Below, piece by piece: positions 11,301 to 21,861 of a stretch of 64,000 bases of DNA. Numbering within the stretch: the stretch's first letter is position 1; every line of letters begins with the position of its first letter. Location: assembly GCF_000006405.1 (NCBI RefSeq), contig NW_003206506.1:141756-205755 (forward strand). The letters are read 5' to 3'. Source of the stretch: Perkinsus marinus ATCC 50983. Lineage: Eukaryota; Perkinsozoa; Perkinsida; Perkinsidae. The notes under the pieces are model-generated. The model made no database searches, had not been told where the DNA came from, and saw nothing but the letters and a program-made list of their open reading frames with translations. Both the position numbers and the translations under genes were made by a program.

Positions 11301-13245
11301 GACTGAATATAAATTCTATAACATGAAGTGCTTCGCTCCGCTGTAAATAGTCCTGTGGTTTCAGATGATATCCCGACATATATGGACTGATGCCAACGCC
11401 AGTGGCGATAAGTTCAATCAGCGTTTCTACACCAGGATGATCTCTGAGCTGCTCCAGGTGAGATCAATCTCCAGTAGTGTTTCTCGTATCAGTATCACTC
11501 GATACGACTTCAGGGTTGTTTGGATGCCCGAGTGTCTCGAGAGGTCCAGTATAAGGAAGCTCTGCGCGGCCCTCAACCGATCGACCCTCTCAGCGAGAAG
11601 TAAGCCATCGATATGCAGTAAATAGATCTTCGATGACGATACTTCTGAACCGTTCTGCTGAATTCGAGACTTATGCTCCGCTGTGTCAGGTACTTGTGTG
11701 CTATTCTGTCCGCATTTGCTAAGACTCTTTCATGGGTTGGTCCGGGACAAGTACCACAGTTCGTTTTCGGCTGGGCATCTCTGTTAACTGACGATAAATT
11801 TTTCCCTCGTCTGGTGAGTGATCATTTTCTCATCGCACGCATGCTCACTCTGTGCATCCCCAGATGCAAGTTCGCGGTCAGCGGGGATGGTTGGCGGCTT
11901 CCCGGCTGATTCAGCAGCTACTTCGTTTCATAGTACCTTATCTGTCGAATAGCAAGGAGACGCCGCTCGAAGACGGCCTTGCACGAAAGGTAGAAGCATG
12001 ATGGGGGTGCGTGCTCTGATGTAGCGGAAGTGTGGTAGGTTCCGGAGCCGATCAAGGTCCTCTACACTGGTCTGTTGAAGATATGGATGACGGCGATCCA
12101 GGAAGACTACCCAGAGTTTCTCTCGGACTTCCAATTCGGTCTCGTCAGTGAGCTCCCCGAGAACTGCGTAAGAGTATTATTTTGAGGTTGGTTGGCTGGA
12201 TGCTTTGTCGTAGGTTCAAGCTAAGAATATGATACTGTGTGCCTTCCCTAGGGGAATGAAGCTACCCGACCCGTTCGCTTTGGATCTTCAAGTAGACACT
12301 CTCCCGGACATGCGGATAACGCCAAGGGTAATATCATCATAGTGTTCTGATCCACACTCCACTTGAATTTTCGTGTGCTATGTAGCTTTTGTTGCCGGAG
12401 ACTACTGTATTGGAGCAAGCGGGCCTTTTACAGCTGATAGACGAGTACGTTAAGGTCCGAGATCGGTCGCTTTTGGATACGCTGAAGAAACGCCTCCAGG
12501 GCCCAGTGGGATACAACCATACAGTGATGACGGCTCTAGTCGAGTAATAACAAGTCTTGTAGCATTCTTATGGTCGTTATTCTCATTGTGAAGGTATATT
12601 GGTATTCGTCTGCCTATCGTCTGTCCAACCTATGAGCAAGCAGTTAAGGTTGGCGGCAACGTTCAAGTGGAGATCTTGATGTTCATGGCTTGCAATCTCG
12701 ATCCTGAGGGAAGGTCGGTTCGTCCGTTTCATTACGGCAATGACACTTGTATTGTATCAGATACATCTTCCTTTCGACCATTGTCAACTTCCTGCGTTTC
12801 CCCAACTCTCACACTCACTACTTCAGTTGTCTCATCTTGTAAGTGGGGGGTGTCTTGCCGTAGTACCATCACTGCCTCAGGAACTTGTTTGGTGATGCGC
12901 CCGTTGCATCGGTTCGTGAGCAGATAGCCAGGATTCTTCTCGAGCGGTAGGTTGCTCACTTTCGGCTTACCTCTTCCATTGGCCATTCTCAGGTTGATCG
13001 TCCGACGTCCGCATCCTTGGGGTCTGTTGATTACTTTCATCGAGTTGGTTAAGAATCCTCGATATCGTTTCTGGGAACACCCGTTCGTAAGTCTACCTCG
13101 TCTGCATCGTTTCATTTCTAACTTATATTCTGGGCAGATGCAAAACCCCGATATTGAAAAGCTGTTCCGCACGGTTGCCATGACGTGTGTGGCCACTCTC
13201 CCTTCCCCAGGCTCGCAACAGGCTGTGGCCTCCAATCGAGCGTAA
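5302..13245 (+). CDS. CNOT1: NOT1, scaffold subunit of the CCR4-NOT deadenylase complex
   Basis: NOT1 is the large scaffold on which the deadenylases, CAF40 and NOT2/NOT3 assemble to shorten mRNA poly(A) tails. About 25 exons can be followed in order along the animal protein: the HEAT segment with [20 protein letters not shown], the MIF4G-like CAF1-binding region with LKNLGTWLG and YRPPNPW, the CAF40-binding region with [15 protein letters not shown], and the NOT-box end with [20 protein letters not shown] and PDIEKLFR. The stop is at 13243-13245. Homology begins only in the middle of NOT1: the roughly 900-residue N-terminal HEAT part of animal and yeast proteins has no match upstream. Introns are mostly 40-60 nt. 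Two carry the AATTTCGTGGCGCG motif (7393-7436, 9871-9920). The start at 5302 (MSEPPSDQ) is the first ATG in the open frame after a likely acceptor, but an upstream exon is possible. Confidence 0.88.
7400..7417 (+). repeat. dispersed hairpin motif inside NOT1 intron, copy 2
   Basis: AATTTCGTGGCGCGTGAC lies in the 44-nt intron 7393-7436. It is identical over 18 bases to the reverse complement of part of 9876-9899. Only one hairpin arm is intact here. Confidence 0.8.
9876..9899 (-). repeat. dispersed hairpin motif inside NOT1 intron, copy 3, perfect palindrome
   Basis: AATTTCGT and ACGAAATT are exact inverted arms around the 8-base loop CACGCGCC. The element fills half of the 50-nt intron 9871-9920. 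It is inverted relative to copy 2, which argues for a mobile or copied element rather than a splice signal. Confidence 0.8.
10849..10860 (+). repeat. short GCACCGCTCCGC motif in a NOT1 intron
   Basis: The 12-mer GCACCGCTCCGC lies just inside an intron that starts at about 10842. The same 12-mer occurs at 34561-34572 between genes. It resembles the 15-mer shared by introns at 11328 and 14414. Confidence 0.4.
11328..11342 (-). repeat. 15-mer shared by introns of NOT1 and the RING-PHD gene
   Basis: GTGCTTCGCTCCGCT lies in the NOT1 intron of about 11290-11364. Its exact reverse complement is at 14414-14428 in an intron of the next gene. Confidence 0.55.
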
Positions 13246-14215
13246 GTTGTAATGAGGACCTTCCTGCTGATGGTAGAGATACGATTGCTGTATACTTATA
13301 GAGGATCTAATACTGATCATCCTCCCTATTTTCCCAAGTAGAATGACGGATAAGTTTTGCTTGTTGACTTCATATGAGCAGCATCCACTGTGATTACCAG
13401 AGATACCTCTGTTCGAGTTGCTTAAACCTCTACACGCTGTATTTTCTAGACTACTTCCTTCTCCCTTGTGTTGGTCACTGGGGGACTGTGGATGGGCGGC
13501 TCATTTTCATCTAATGACAAACGTCGACTGAAATTCGTAGTCTATGTGAAAGGTTGAGTGGAGGCGAGTATGTCAGTGATGCGAGGGACGGTATGTTCGT
13601 GTGGTTGGAGTCTCCTGCATTGGCCAGTCTCGTTTTAGTGGGTCATCATGACGGCCTACGACACTGCTGGTACAGTGCTGATGTCGATGACTGCTGAGTG
13701 TTACTGTGAACTATCGGCACGAGCCGAACAAGCAGGGCTAGTGAGACCGGCTCTCTAGTCGATGGCGGCTCTGTTGTGACCGAGAGGAGTTAATAAAAGC
13801 CCACTTGATTTTCTGGGACTGGAGGCAGCCCGAAGCAATCAGGATGGTCTTGGCTGGGCTTTGGGACGAAGTTAAATGTTTGAGCTATCACGATGAGGGA
13901 AGGAAGAACTGGTAGCTTCCGCTCAGGTGTGTTCTGTCTGACAACAGACAGCCTTCTTCCTGGCCGGCTCGTTAGCACCCATCCAGAGGAGCTGCGGCAC
14001 AATGCATCATCTGTTTCTGTGTGGACGGTGAGGAGCTCGTCTCGGTTGGAGCTGACCAGTGCTACCTGGTCATGAAGCCATGAGATCACGACTGATGTGG
14101 TTTACATCACACTAGTTGGCTTGGTTGAGTATTGAGTGCCCTAATGGTTCTGTAGCAGAGGGAAGTCATTTTGCCCACTAGGAATCACCTATTGTTGCCG
14201 TAGTCGAGTCGTCTC
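13246..14215. other. intergenic region between NOT1 and the RING-PHD gene
   Basis: No gene is supported over about 970 bp. Overlapping ORFs near 13790-14090 exist on both strands. One plus-strand frame there contains a short cysteine-bearing stretch ending YLVMKP, but no complete zinc-finger pattern or splice partners. Confidence 0.5.
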
Positions 14216-16157
14216 ATGTCCAGCACTATTCCTAACTCCAGAGGCTGGCATTGGCCACGACCCGATCCGTTCCGCTCATCGTACTCGGCGGGATTCACGG
14301 GACAGATAGTGCGGACCCCACGGGATGATGGGAGGAGGAGAATGCAGCAAGTCGGGTTGATACGGGATAGGCTTGACGTAGGGGCATCAGTGTGGTAGCC
14401 ATGGAACTGTTCAAGCGGAGCGAAGCACTGCAGGTTGATAATTTTTGGGTTTCAGGTAGGATTTGTAGAAGCCATATCACGTCGTAATCCCCGACTTTCA
14501 CAAGAGTGGAATCTGTCACCGGATCGGCTTGGTGAATCCCCCAGAGAGCACCCAGCCAAGCGCCGGCGCCGGTCATCTGAAATATCTTACATCGATCTTA
14601 TGGATGCAACACAGGTGGAAATACCGGTACCACCATCACCCAACGAGAATCAGGGTAGTATTGTGGCACCGTTCGCTCGGTTGTCTGAGACGCGTTGTGA
14701 TCATATTCCCGTATACATAGTCGTCCGTAGGGTTCTCCCCTATAGGTTGCCCTCCTGCAGCTCCGCCGACCCCGAACGAAGGCAACAACTGTATAGAGTG
14801 TGCCATATGTCTCTGTCCAGCAGAACCAGGCTCGATAGTCGGTACATTGCATGTTGGGCCTTCTAGTGCTGAGCCCAGCTGCCCTCACCGTTTCTGTTTC
14901 GACTGCATATTCAAGTGGTCGAAAGCGACGAATCTCTGTCCTCTGTGTAAGGGAAGATTCGGCTGCATACGGAAGCACAAAGTGGTCCGAGGCAATATAA
15001 CGCGGTAGGCAGGGCTTGGAAGGTCTTCCCGGTCCTCTTGGCCCCCCACACGTTGGCTCAACCCCCGGTTGTAGTCGCGATGTTCATGACTGGAAACAGT
15101 GAGTATCTACTATTCAGTGCCATCGAAGGTCCTTTGGGCCTAGTACGAGTGAAGAAGAAGGATATGCGGCCTGAGGATTTCGTCACGCCTCCTGGGGAGG
15201 ACGGAGAACTACGGCAGCTCTATAATGACCTTGTTTGTGAGGTACGAATAACATATCATTTTCAGTGAGAATATCGGATAACGCGACTTGAAACCACGCG
15301 TTCTCAAGAGCTAATTTTCCTGTGAGTAAATTAAACTACCGGTTGATTTCTTCACTACATTCATTATGGCGAAGGCCTCTGAGGTCTGTGATGTGATAGG
15401 AGTGATATTCTTCACTGTAGGTATGTCGAGAAGGGACTGCTGAAAATGCCCTCCTGATTTGCGAGATGTGCGATAGAGGCTACCATACCTTCTGTTTGCG
15501 CCCACGGCTCACCTCAGTGCCTCTGGACGACTGGTACGTGAGAGATGCATGAGGTTATATATAAGTGGTCGTAGGTTCTGTCCGGAGTGCCAGCAAGCCA
15601 TGCTAGAGTCAGTGACCACGTCCCCACCTCCCCGACGCTCCCTCCGACTGCAGCGGAGATCTACCAGTCGATCGAACACACCAACTGAGTGCAGTTCTTC
15701 ATCGACGTCCTCCTCCTCGTCCTCTTCTATAACGGGGCGGCAGTCCCCGGTAGCCCATCGGACCCGTTCTTCTATGGGCCGTGCTATCCAACCCCAGCAC
15801 GAGAGGCGACGACTTCGACGTGGCTTGAGGGAGTCAGTGGCCAGCGAGGAATCCTGTGGGGGTTTCTCTGTTGAAAACTTCGTTCGCTCACATCTGCGTC
15901 GTCAATCGGGCCGTGCTTCAGCCCTCCGACTCAGTCAAAGCTCACGACCAATTGTTCTTGATGCTACTCAGCCAGAGACGTTGGAGCGAGGTGGGCGGCG
16001 TGATAGGGATCGGGTTAGTGTGTGGGAGGAGGCCATTAGCGACAGCGACAGTAGCAGGAGTGGACGGGACCCGGACAGGAACGAGGGTTGGACCGATTCT
16101 GTGCTGAGGGATCACATGCTAAAGAGGAATCTTCGTTTCACGGGAGGGAGCTGTTAG
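14216..16157 (+). CDS. RING finger plus PHD finger protein, PHRF1-like
   Basis: Proteins pairing a RING (E2-binding, ubiquitin transfer) with a PHD finger (histone-tail reader) are nuclear ubiquitin ligases such as PHRF1. The first exon starts MSSTIPNSRGWHWP. Later exons carry a basic, Ser/Pro-rich stretch (AKRRRRSSE). The RING lies at about 14770-15005 with CIECAICLC, CPHRFCFDCIFKW and CPLCKGRF. The PHD is split by an intron: ICEMCDRGYHTFCLRP (about 15460-15510) and then FCPECQQA (about 15575). The tail is low-complexity Ser/Arg-rich and ends TGGSC. RING-then-PHD order matches PHRF1, but the protein is far shorter and lacks a recognisable SRI domain. The start is the first ATG of the open frame and could be wrong. 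One intron (from about 14381) contains the 15-mer at 14414. Confidence 0.75.
14414..14428 (+). repeat. 15-mer shared by two introns, second copy
   Basis: AGCGGAGCGAAGCAC lies in an intron of the RING-PHD gene. It is the exact reverse complement of 11328-11342. Confidence 0.55.
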
Positions 16158-16318
16158 GATGTAGCGATGTAGAAATTATTATCACCAACGTACTATGGGT
16201 TGCAAGAGCTCATGAAATGCATCTTGGTATAAGAAGAGCAGTCTTGAGTTAGTTGCCAGGTCAATATGCAGGCTGTGGGATTCGAACCTGCAACCTAGGG
16301 CATTTTGATTCAGTCTCT

Positions 16319-19300
16319 ATGGATCTATCCCCGCCAGCCGTGAAGCGTCTACGCACTTGTGGGGGCCTTGACCCTAGTCTGGCTGAGGAGTGGAAACGGA
16401 AACCTGTGCCGGCTGATGCTCTGACAAAGTCATTGGCTTTCATGCAAGTGAGAGTCTTCGCACTAGGGGTACTTTTGTGGCGCGGTGACGCAGCGAGTGT
16501 TCAGGTAGATGTTGATAACTACTCCGCGGCCCCTCGAGCATGCGATCCGATTCAAAATGGAGAAGTACCAGTGATCCGAATGTGAGTAAAGTCACCTAAA
16601 TTCCATCATCTATGTGTCTATTCCAGGTTCGGGGTCACCGCTACAGGCAATTCACTCATGTGCCACATTCACGGTTTCCTCCCCTACTTCTACTGTCCGA
16701 GACCAGACCAGACGGTTGACTGCGAGCGCTTTCAGACGCGCCTCGAATCGGCCCTCCGCGGCTCACAGACGGCCTCTGGGAGTCGGTGCAAGCAGCTGGT
16801 GACCAGTGTAGAGGTAACTTGCACTTGGTCTCTCCCTCTGGGACTGGACTGATCAGATCGTGGTCCGGGAGAACCTCAATGGATGGACCGGTCGGGACAC
16901 GGCAAGTGAATACTTCCGAGTGACAGTGGCACTTCCCAAATTCATATCGACCTCTCGAGGAGTGCTGGAAAGAGGCATCCCTGTCCTCCAAGGTTGATTC
17001 GTGGAAGTCTGTGGTTATCTCAGCTCTCCTGCCATTTCAGGGGATGCCTTGTGGAACTGCACGACCTTCGAAACCAACATTCCGTATCCACTTCGGTTCA
17101 TGATCGACAACGATATTGGAGGGGGCTCCTGGGTGAGGCCCTCACTCACTGCTGTCTTCAGTCTATGAATACCAGGTTGAACTCCCCGCTGGGTCATACA
17201 CTCCTCGTACTGACAGTGATAGGGTAAGCACGTGCCAGATAGAGGTAGATGTGCAGGACTACAGGCAGATAATAGGTCACATGGCAGAAGGTGAGATGAT
17301 ACTGCTGAACACATGGCGGTCGATGCTCCTCGATTAAGGTGATTGGATGGCACTGGCCCCTCTACGTGTCGTCTCTTTCGACATTGAGTGTGTCTCTGAG
17401 CACGGTAAAGGCTTCCCAACGCCCGACGTGGCCCCAGTGATCCAAATAGCTGCTGTGATGCAGGAAGGAAGTAGGGTCAGGAAAAGGTGTTATTCATAGT
17501 AGCAGTTGATGTCCCTCTCAGCTGAGCAGAAGCATAAGGTGGTGTGGACCTTGGACACTTGTGCGGACATCGCTGATGCTACAGTGGTGTCTTTCCAAAG
17601 TGAAAAGGACCTCCTCTCGAGTTTCCAACAGTGAGTATCCTGACTCTTCTACTTTGGCCAGTGTGTATTATTTCGGTCCGTTGTGATTCCCGTACGGACA
17701 AGTTCACTTTGGATAGGTATATGGTCCTGGTTGATCCTGATGTCGTCACTGGTTACAACATCATCAATTTCGATTTCCCTTATTTGCTGGACAGATCAGC
17801 TCATTTGAAGGTAGCAGTTCAGATCTTCAAAAGGATCAGCTCCCTTTTCATAAGGTTCACCCTCCATTTGAATATCTCGGCCGCTTGAGAGGTGTGGCCT
17901 CCAAAGTAAAGGACTCAGTGTTCGAAAGTCGTGCCTTGGGACGGCGGGAGAATAAGGACATTAATATAGAAGGCAGAGTGCAGTTCGATATGCTGGTGAG
18001 ATCATCCTCGTGGGAGATCTAGATAGGCTATGTTGAGGATCAACTTCTTGATGACAAGGGCCAGCTATTCCTGACAGATCAGCATCGACATTGTATCCCA
18101 CCGATAGGGCAAGATTCACGCAATATCGGCTACGAATTGGCATTAGCGACGATCACCGCGTTGCTTTGTACCTAACTGAGAAAAGATAGAACCTTAGCTT
18201 TTGATATAGCAATGTGAAGGGAAATGTGGGAGAGGGGCGGTCTTGTTATTAAAGTTTTGAGACCTTCCGCGAAGCGTGGTAATCAGATTGTGATGCAGCG
18301 AGAGCATAAGTTGCGGAGTTATTCTCTCAACGCAGTATCGGCTGAGTTCCTAGGAGAACAGAAGGAGGACGTGCATTATTCCATCATTGGAGACCTGCAG
18401 AAAGGCACGCCAGAGACACGCAAGCGGCTGGCGGTGTACTGCTTGAAGGACGCCCTTCTCCCACTACGGCTCATGAACAAACTTGTCTGCATGTGAGTTC
18501 ATCCATCTGAGTGAAGCTATGGGCGACGAACCGATGTATGGGGTAGGTACAACTACACGGAAATGGCCCGTGTGACAGGAGTGCCCATCAACTACCTGCT
18601 CACTAGAGGGCAGATGATCAAGGTTGCCTCGCAGCTGTTCAGGAAGGTGGGATGTGCCAACGTCGTTACCTCCAATGAAACAACGATCATTAGGCCCGAT
18701 CTCACGGCTATGTCATACCTGCGCAGAAATCAAGTCCAGGTGGCGAATATGAGGGCGCTACAGTAAGCTAACACTTGTTTTGTGTACGTCAAGGGAGATG
18801 GCTCAGGTCCTGGACCCGTCAACGGGGTTCTACCAGAATCCCATTGCGACACTCGATTTCGCGTCACTGTATCCGAGTATCATGCAGGCTCATAACCTGT
18901 GCTACTCTACACTTGTTCAGCCATCGGTTGCGCAGAGGGAGAATCTGACTGAAGGAGACGAAGGAGATGTGGGCTCTGCCGTGCTAGTATTGAATTGTAT
19001 GCGGTTCACTGTTAGGTCACCCGAACTCCTTGTGGGCATCTATTTGTGAAGCAGAGTGTTCGGAAGGGCCTCCTGCCAATGGTTTTGGAGGAACTGTTGC
19101 AGGCCAGGAAACGAGCTAAGAAGGAAATGGCTCAAGCTACCGACCCTCTGAAGAAGATGGTGAGTACTTAGAGGCAGCCATGAAATATACGGTTTGTATC
19201 ATATTATTCTTCACCGCTGCATTCAATGTCGTTCGAACGGAGTGTGGGTAACAACTGAAGTGTTGGAAGTATGTTTATATTATCATCTGAACTCTGTGCC

Positions 19301-21206
19301 TGATCCAGGTTCTGAACGGTCGTCAATTGGCATTGAAGGTGTCAGCTAATCTGTCTATGTTTCACTGGCGCTACCGTGGGGATGATGCCTTGCTTGGAGA
19401 TCAGCAGTAGCGTCACGGCATTCGGTCGGCAAATGATCGAGCACACCAAGACTTAGTCGAGCAAAAGTGATCATGGGCACGTCCTGGTATCTTTGCGGAG
19501 ATGTTCTGTTCATTGTGACGCCTGGTCATTCAAAATTTCGAGTCGTCGGTATTCCACAACTCATTAGACTCCGCTTGAAGCCCCCATTTAGATATCGCGT
19601 TGAGAATGGTTACGCTCACGATGCTACAGTGATATATGGTGATACGGATTCCGTGTTCGTGAAGTTCGGCTGTGACACGGTGGAAGAGGCCATGAAACTG
19701 GGACAGGAGGCAGCAGCCTTCGTCTCGACTACCTTCATCGATCCTATCAAGCTTGAGTTTGAGAAGGTATGAGAAATCTCCCGAGATGGTCATCATTTGC
19801 CGCGTATTGGCAGGTCTACTTCCCGTACTTGCTGATGAACAAGAAACGCTACGCTGGGCTGTATTGGACTAATCCCGTGAAGGCAGACAAGCTTGACGCT
19901 AAAGGTAGCACCACACGGTCTCTCCCCGACTGAGATATCCGGCTTAAGGTATCGAAACTGTGAGAAGAGATAACTGTGAGTTGGTGAAAGTGGTGGTAGA
20001 GAACACACTGAACATCATCTTGAAAGAAAGCTCCTTGGATCGTGCTATTGCGTAGGCTCTCTCTTCCTCACCTTTTCAGTCTACTCGGTTCAGATTCATT
20101 CGGAAAACCTTGTCGGAACTCCTACAGAATAAGGTTGATATGTCAATGCTTGTCATTTCGAAGTCCTTGGCAAAGGGCATGGAAGACGTAAAGATTCACT
20201 TGATCATTGAGTCTGTCATTCTCTTGACAGGGGGCCTACGCAGCGAAGCAAGCCCATGTGGAGCTGGCCAAACGAATGGCTCAGCGAGATCCTGGCAACG
20301 CCCCTGCTATTGGGGACCGAATTCAGTGGGTTGTTCTGCGTGTTGGTTTCCGTGTACATCAGTAAGTAGATATGTCATCATAAGAGCACCGAAGGGAGTA
20401 GCACAGTACGAGAAGGCAGAAGACCCTCTATACGTAGACTGATAACCTAGACACCCTGGGATGCCTATTGATGAGTTTCAGGCAGTCGAAAATAACATAC
20501 CTATAGATGGGCAACATTATATAGACCATCAGCTGAAGCAGCCCTTGATGAGGATATTCGAGAACATTCTTCCCAATGCAGAAGCTGTCCTCTTTACCGG
20601 TGAACACATGCGAAAGGTGATTCGAGACTGGAGACTGTGGGAAACCATGTACATCCCATTATCACTACAGAAAACGAAATTATAATCCTTTTTGGCTTTA
20701 CGGTTGCCAGAATTCCGTCCCGTTTGTGTGCCTCGGACTGGCTTGTGATTACACTTTGCAGGTGTTCCAATCGGGAGCCTCGGCCACTGGTGGTCTCTCT
20801 ATGTTCCTCAAGAAAACCCACAAATGTCTGTCGTGTAAGGCTGTCCTGAAGGATGGTCACGGTGGTGCCTTGTGCCAGCATTGCAAGAACGTGAAGGAGG
20901 GACAGGTAACGGCAAACCGACTCCATACTCTTCGAATATTCACCCAGGTCGTTATTGAGAAGACCAACGAGCTGCGAGCCTTGGAGGTGCAATTCTCGCG
21001 TTTGTGGAGCGAATGTCAACGATGTCAAGGGAGTGTAGAACAAGACGTTATATGTACATCGAGAGACTGTCCAGTATTCTACCGCCGTGCTAAGGTAAAG
21101 CTAAATGGTATTCACATCTAGTCAGCATTTCTCTCGGTAGGTACGAAAAGACGCCGCGAGGGCTGCTGATGCCGTGAGTCGTCTGAGAGAAGCGGTAGAT
21201 TGGTAG
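16319..21206 (+). CDS. POLD1: DNA polymerase delta catalytic subunit
   Basis: This is the B-family polymerase that makes the lagging strand and carries the 3'-5' proofreading exonuclease. The start [16 protein letters not shown] is followed by the usual order of blocks: FGVTATGNS, Exo [12 protein letters not shown] (about 17370), Exo [14 protein letters not shown] (about 17755), motif [14 protein letters not shown] (about 18850), motif B KVSAN (about 19340), and motif [11 protein letters not shown] (about 19633). Two C-terminal cysteine clusters follow: [10 protein letters not shown]...CQHC and CQRCQGS...CTSRDC. The second is the Fe-S site. The stop at 21204-21206 follows REAVDW. Introns are mostly 40-60 nt, one is about 280 nt (18000-18285), and the first carries the dispersed hairpin motif. 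Between about 19350 and 19450 the frame can be kept only by adding three single bases, described separately. The identity is certain. Confidence 0.92.
16472..16490 (+). repeat. dispersed hairpin motif inside POLD1 intron 1, copy 4
   Basis: CTTTTGTGGCGCGGTGACG lies in the 58-nt intron 16448-16505. It matches the core of copies 2 and 3 with two one-base insertions or changes. Confidence 0.6.
18044..18185 (+). ncRNA. weak candidate for an intronic C/D box snoRNA
   Basis: The POLD1 intron at about 18000-18285 is five to six times longer than its neighbours. It holds a TGATGA C box (18049-18054), a CTGA at 18071-18074 and a CTGA D box at 18176-18179. Flanking CTTCT and GAAAAG could form a short imperfect terminal stem. 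I see no convincing C' box and no obvious rRNA complementarity upstream of either CTGA, so this could be chance. Confidence 0.2.
19350..19451 (+). other. POLD1: cluster of three apparent one-base deletions in POLD1
   Basis: Around polymerase motif B the expected residues ([27 protein letters not shown]) are readable only if one base is supplied at about 19350, one at about 19358 and one at about 19450. In each case a doublet appears reduced to a single base. Without this, the frame meets a TAG. Flanking exons are intact and conserved. The pattern fits sequencing or consensus error, or a recent inactivating allele. Confidence 0.7.
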
Positions 21207-21215
21207 AGGACGTTT

Positions 21216-21383
21216 TCACGAGTATTTAATCTCAATTTCGTGCACTTCTGAGCGACAAGTTTCGCGTTGAGCCTCTGATAATGTCGATATTTCCAGGGCA
21301 TTGTACGGAACAACCTCCTGGGTGGATGGTCTGGTATTCACTGTGACAGCGATAAGGAACACCGGTATGAACAGCATGAACAT
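21216..21383 (-). CDS. small ORF with a hydrophobic anchor, possibly a gene fragment
   Basis: A 55-codon frame begins with MFMLFIPVFLIAVTV, a good membrane anchor, and continues with NTRPSTQEVVPYNALEIS to KYS and a TGA. Anchor followed by a PY..I..L pattern faintly recalls the start of GPI-transamidase subunit PIG-S, but nothing downstream continues that family. It ends nine bases from the POLD1 stop on the other strand. A stop just upstream in frame means any earlier exon must be spliced in. It may be a truncated remnant or an independent small protein. Confidence 0.3.
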   Translation of the reverse strand: MFMLFIPVFLIAVTVNTRPSTQEVVPYNALEISTLSEAQRETCRSEVHEIEIKYS

Positions 21384-21861
21384 GGAGATTCCAGTACGGG
21401 CATTTATTGATGGATTTTTCTCTCAAAGTTGCGACTTCGAAGGTTTGGGAGTTGCCAGTACGCTGTCACTAAGGGCTATTATAGAATCTGAGAGTATCTA
21501 TAATCGTTTGACTTGAATAAACTCAAGAGCGATTAAGAGTTATAGAAATCGGCGATGATCTGAACACAGGAACGGTAAATAGTGGTGACTTTTTCATCAT
21601 CCAAGGAAATGTAAATTTGATAGTATACGCAGAAAAGACCCGTATCCACAAGCAATGACTCATCAACAGTGCTTAAGGCGTTGTTACGAATGCAGGGCCG
21701 TCGACCTACTGCGGAATATAATACCCATCAGCACTGTCGGATGAAATTGATGATAAAACAACACAGAATAACTAGCGACATGCTGAACACAGTAGTACAG
21801 TCAAAATCGGAAGTCGATAGGAATGATGCGAGACGAAAAGATTTGCGGTAAATTTGCGGGG

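Noticed and set aside
16262-16340. tRNA-like sequence GGTTCGAATCCC on the minus strand upstream of POLD1
   Set aside because: No matching acceptor stem and no anticodon arm. At best a tRNA relic in the POLD1 5' untranslated region.
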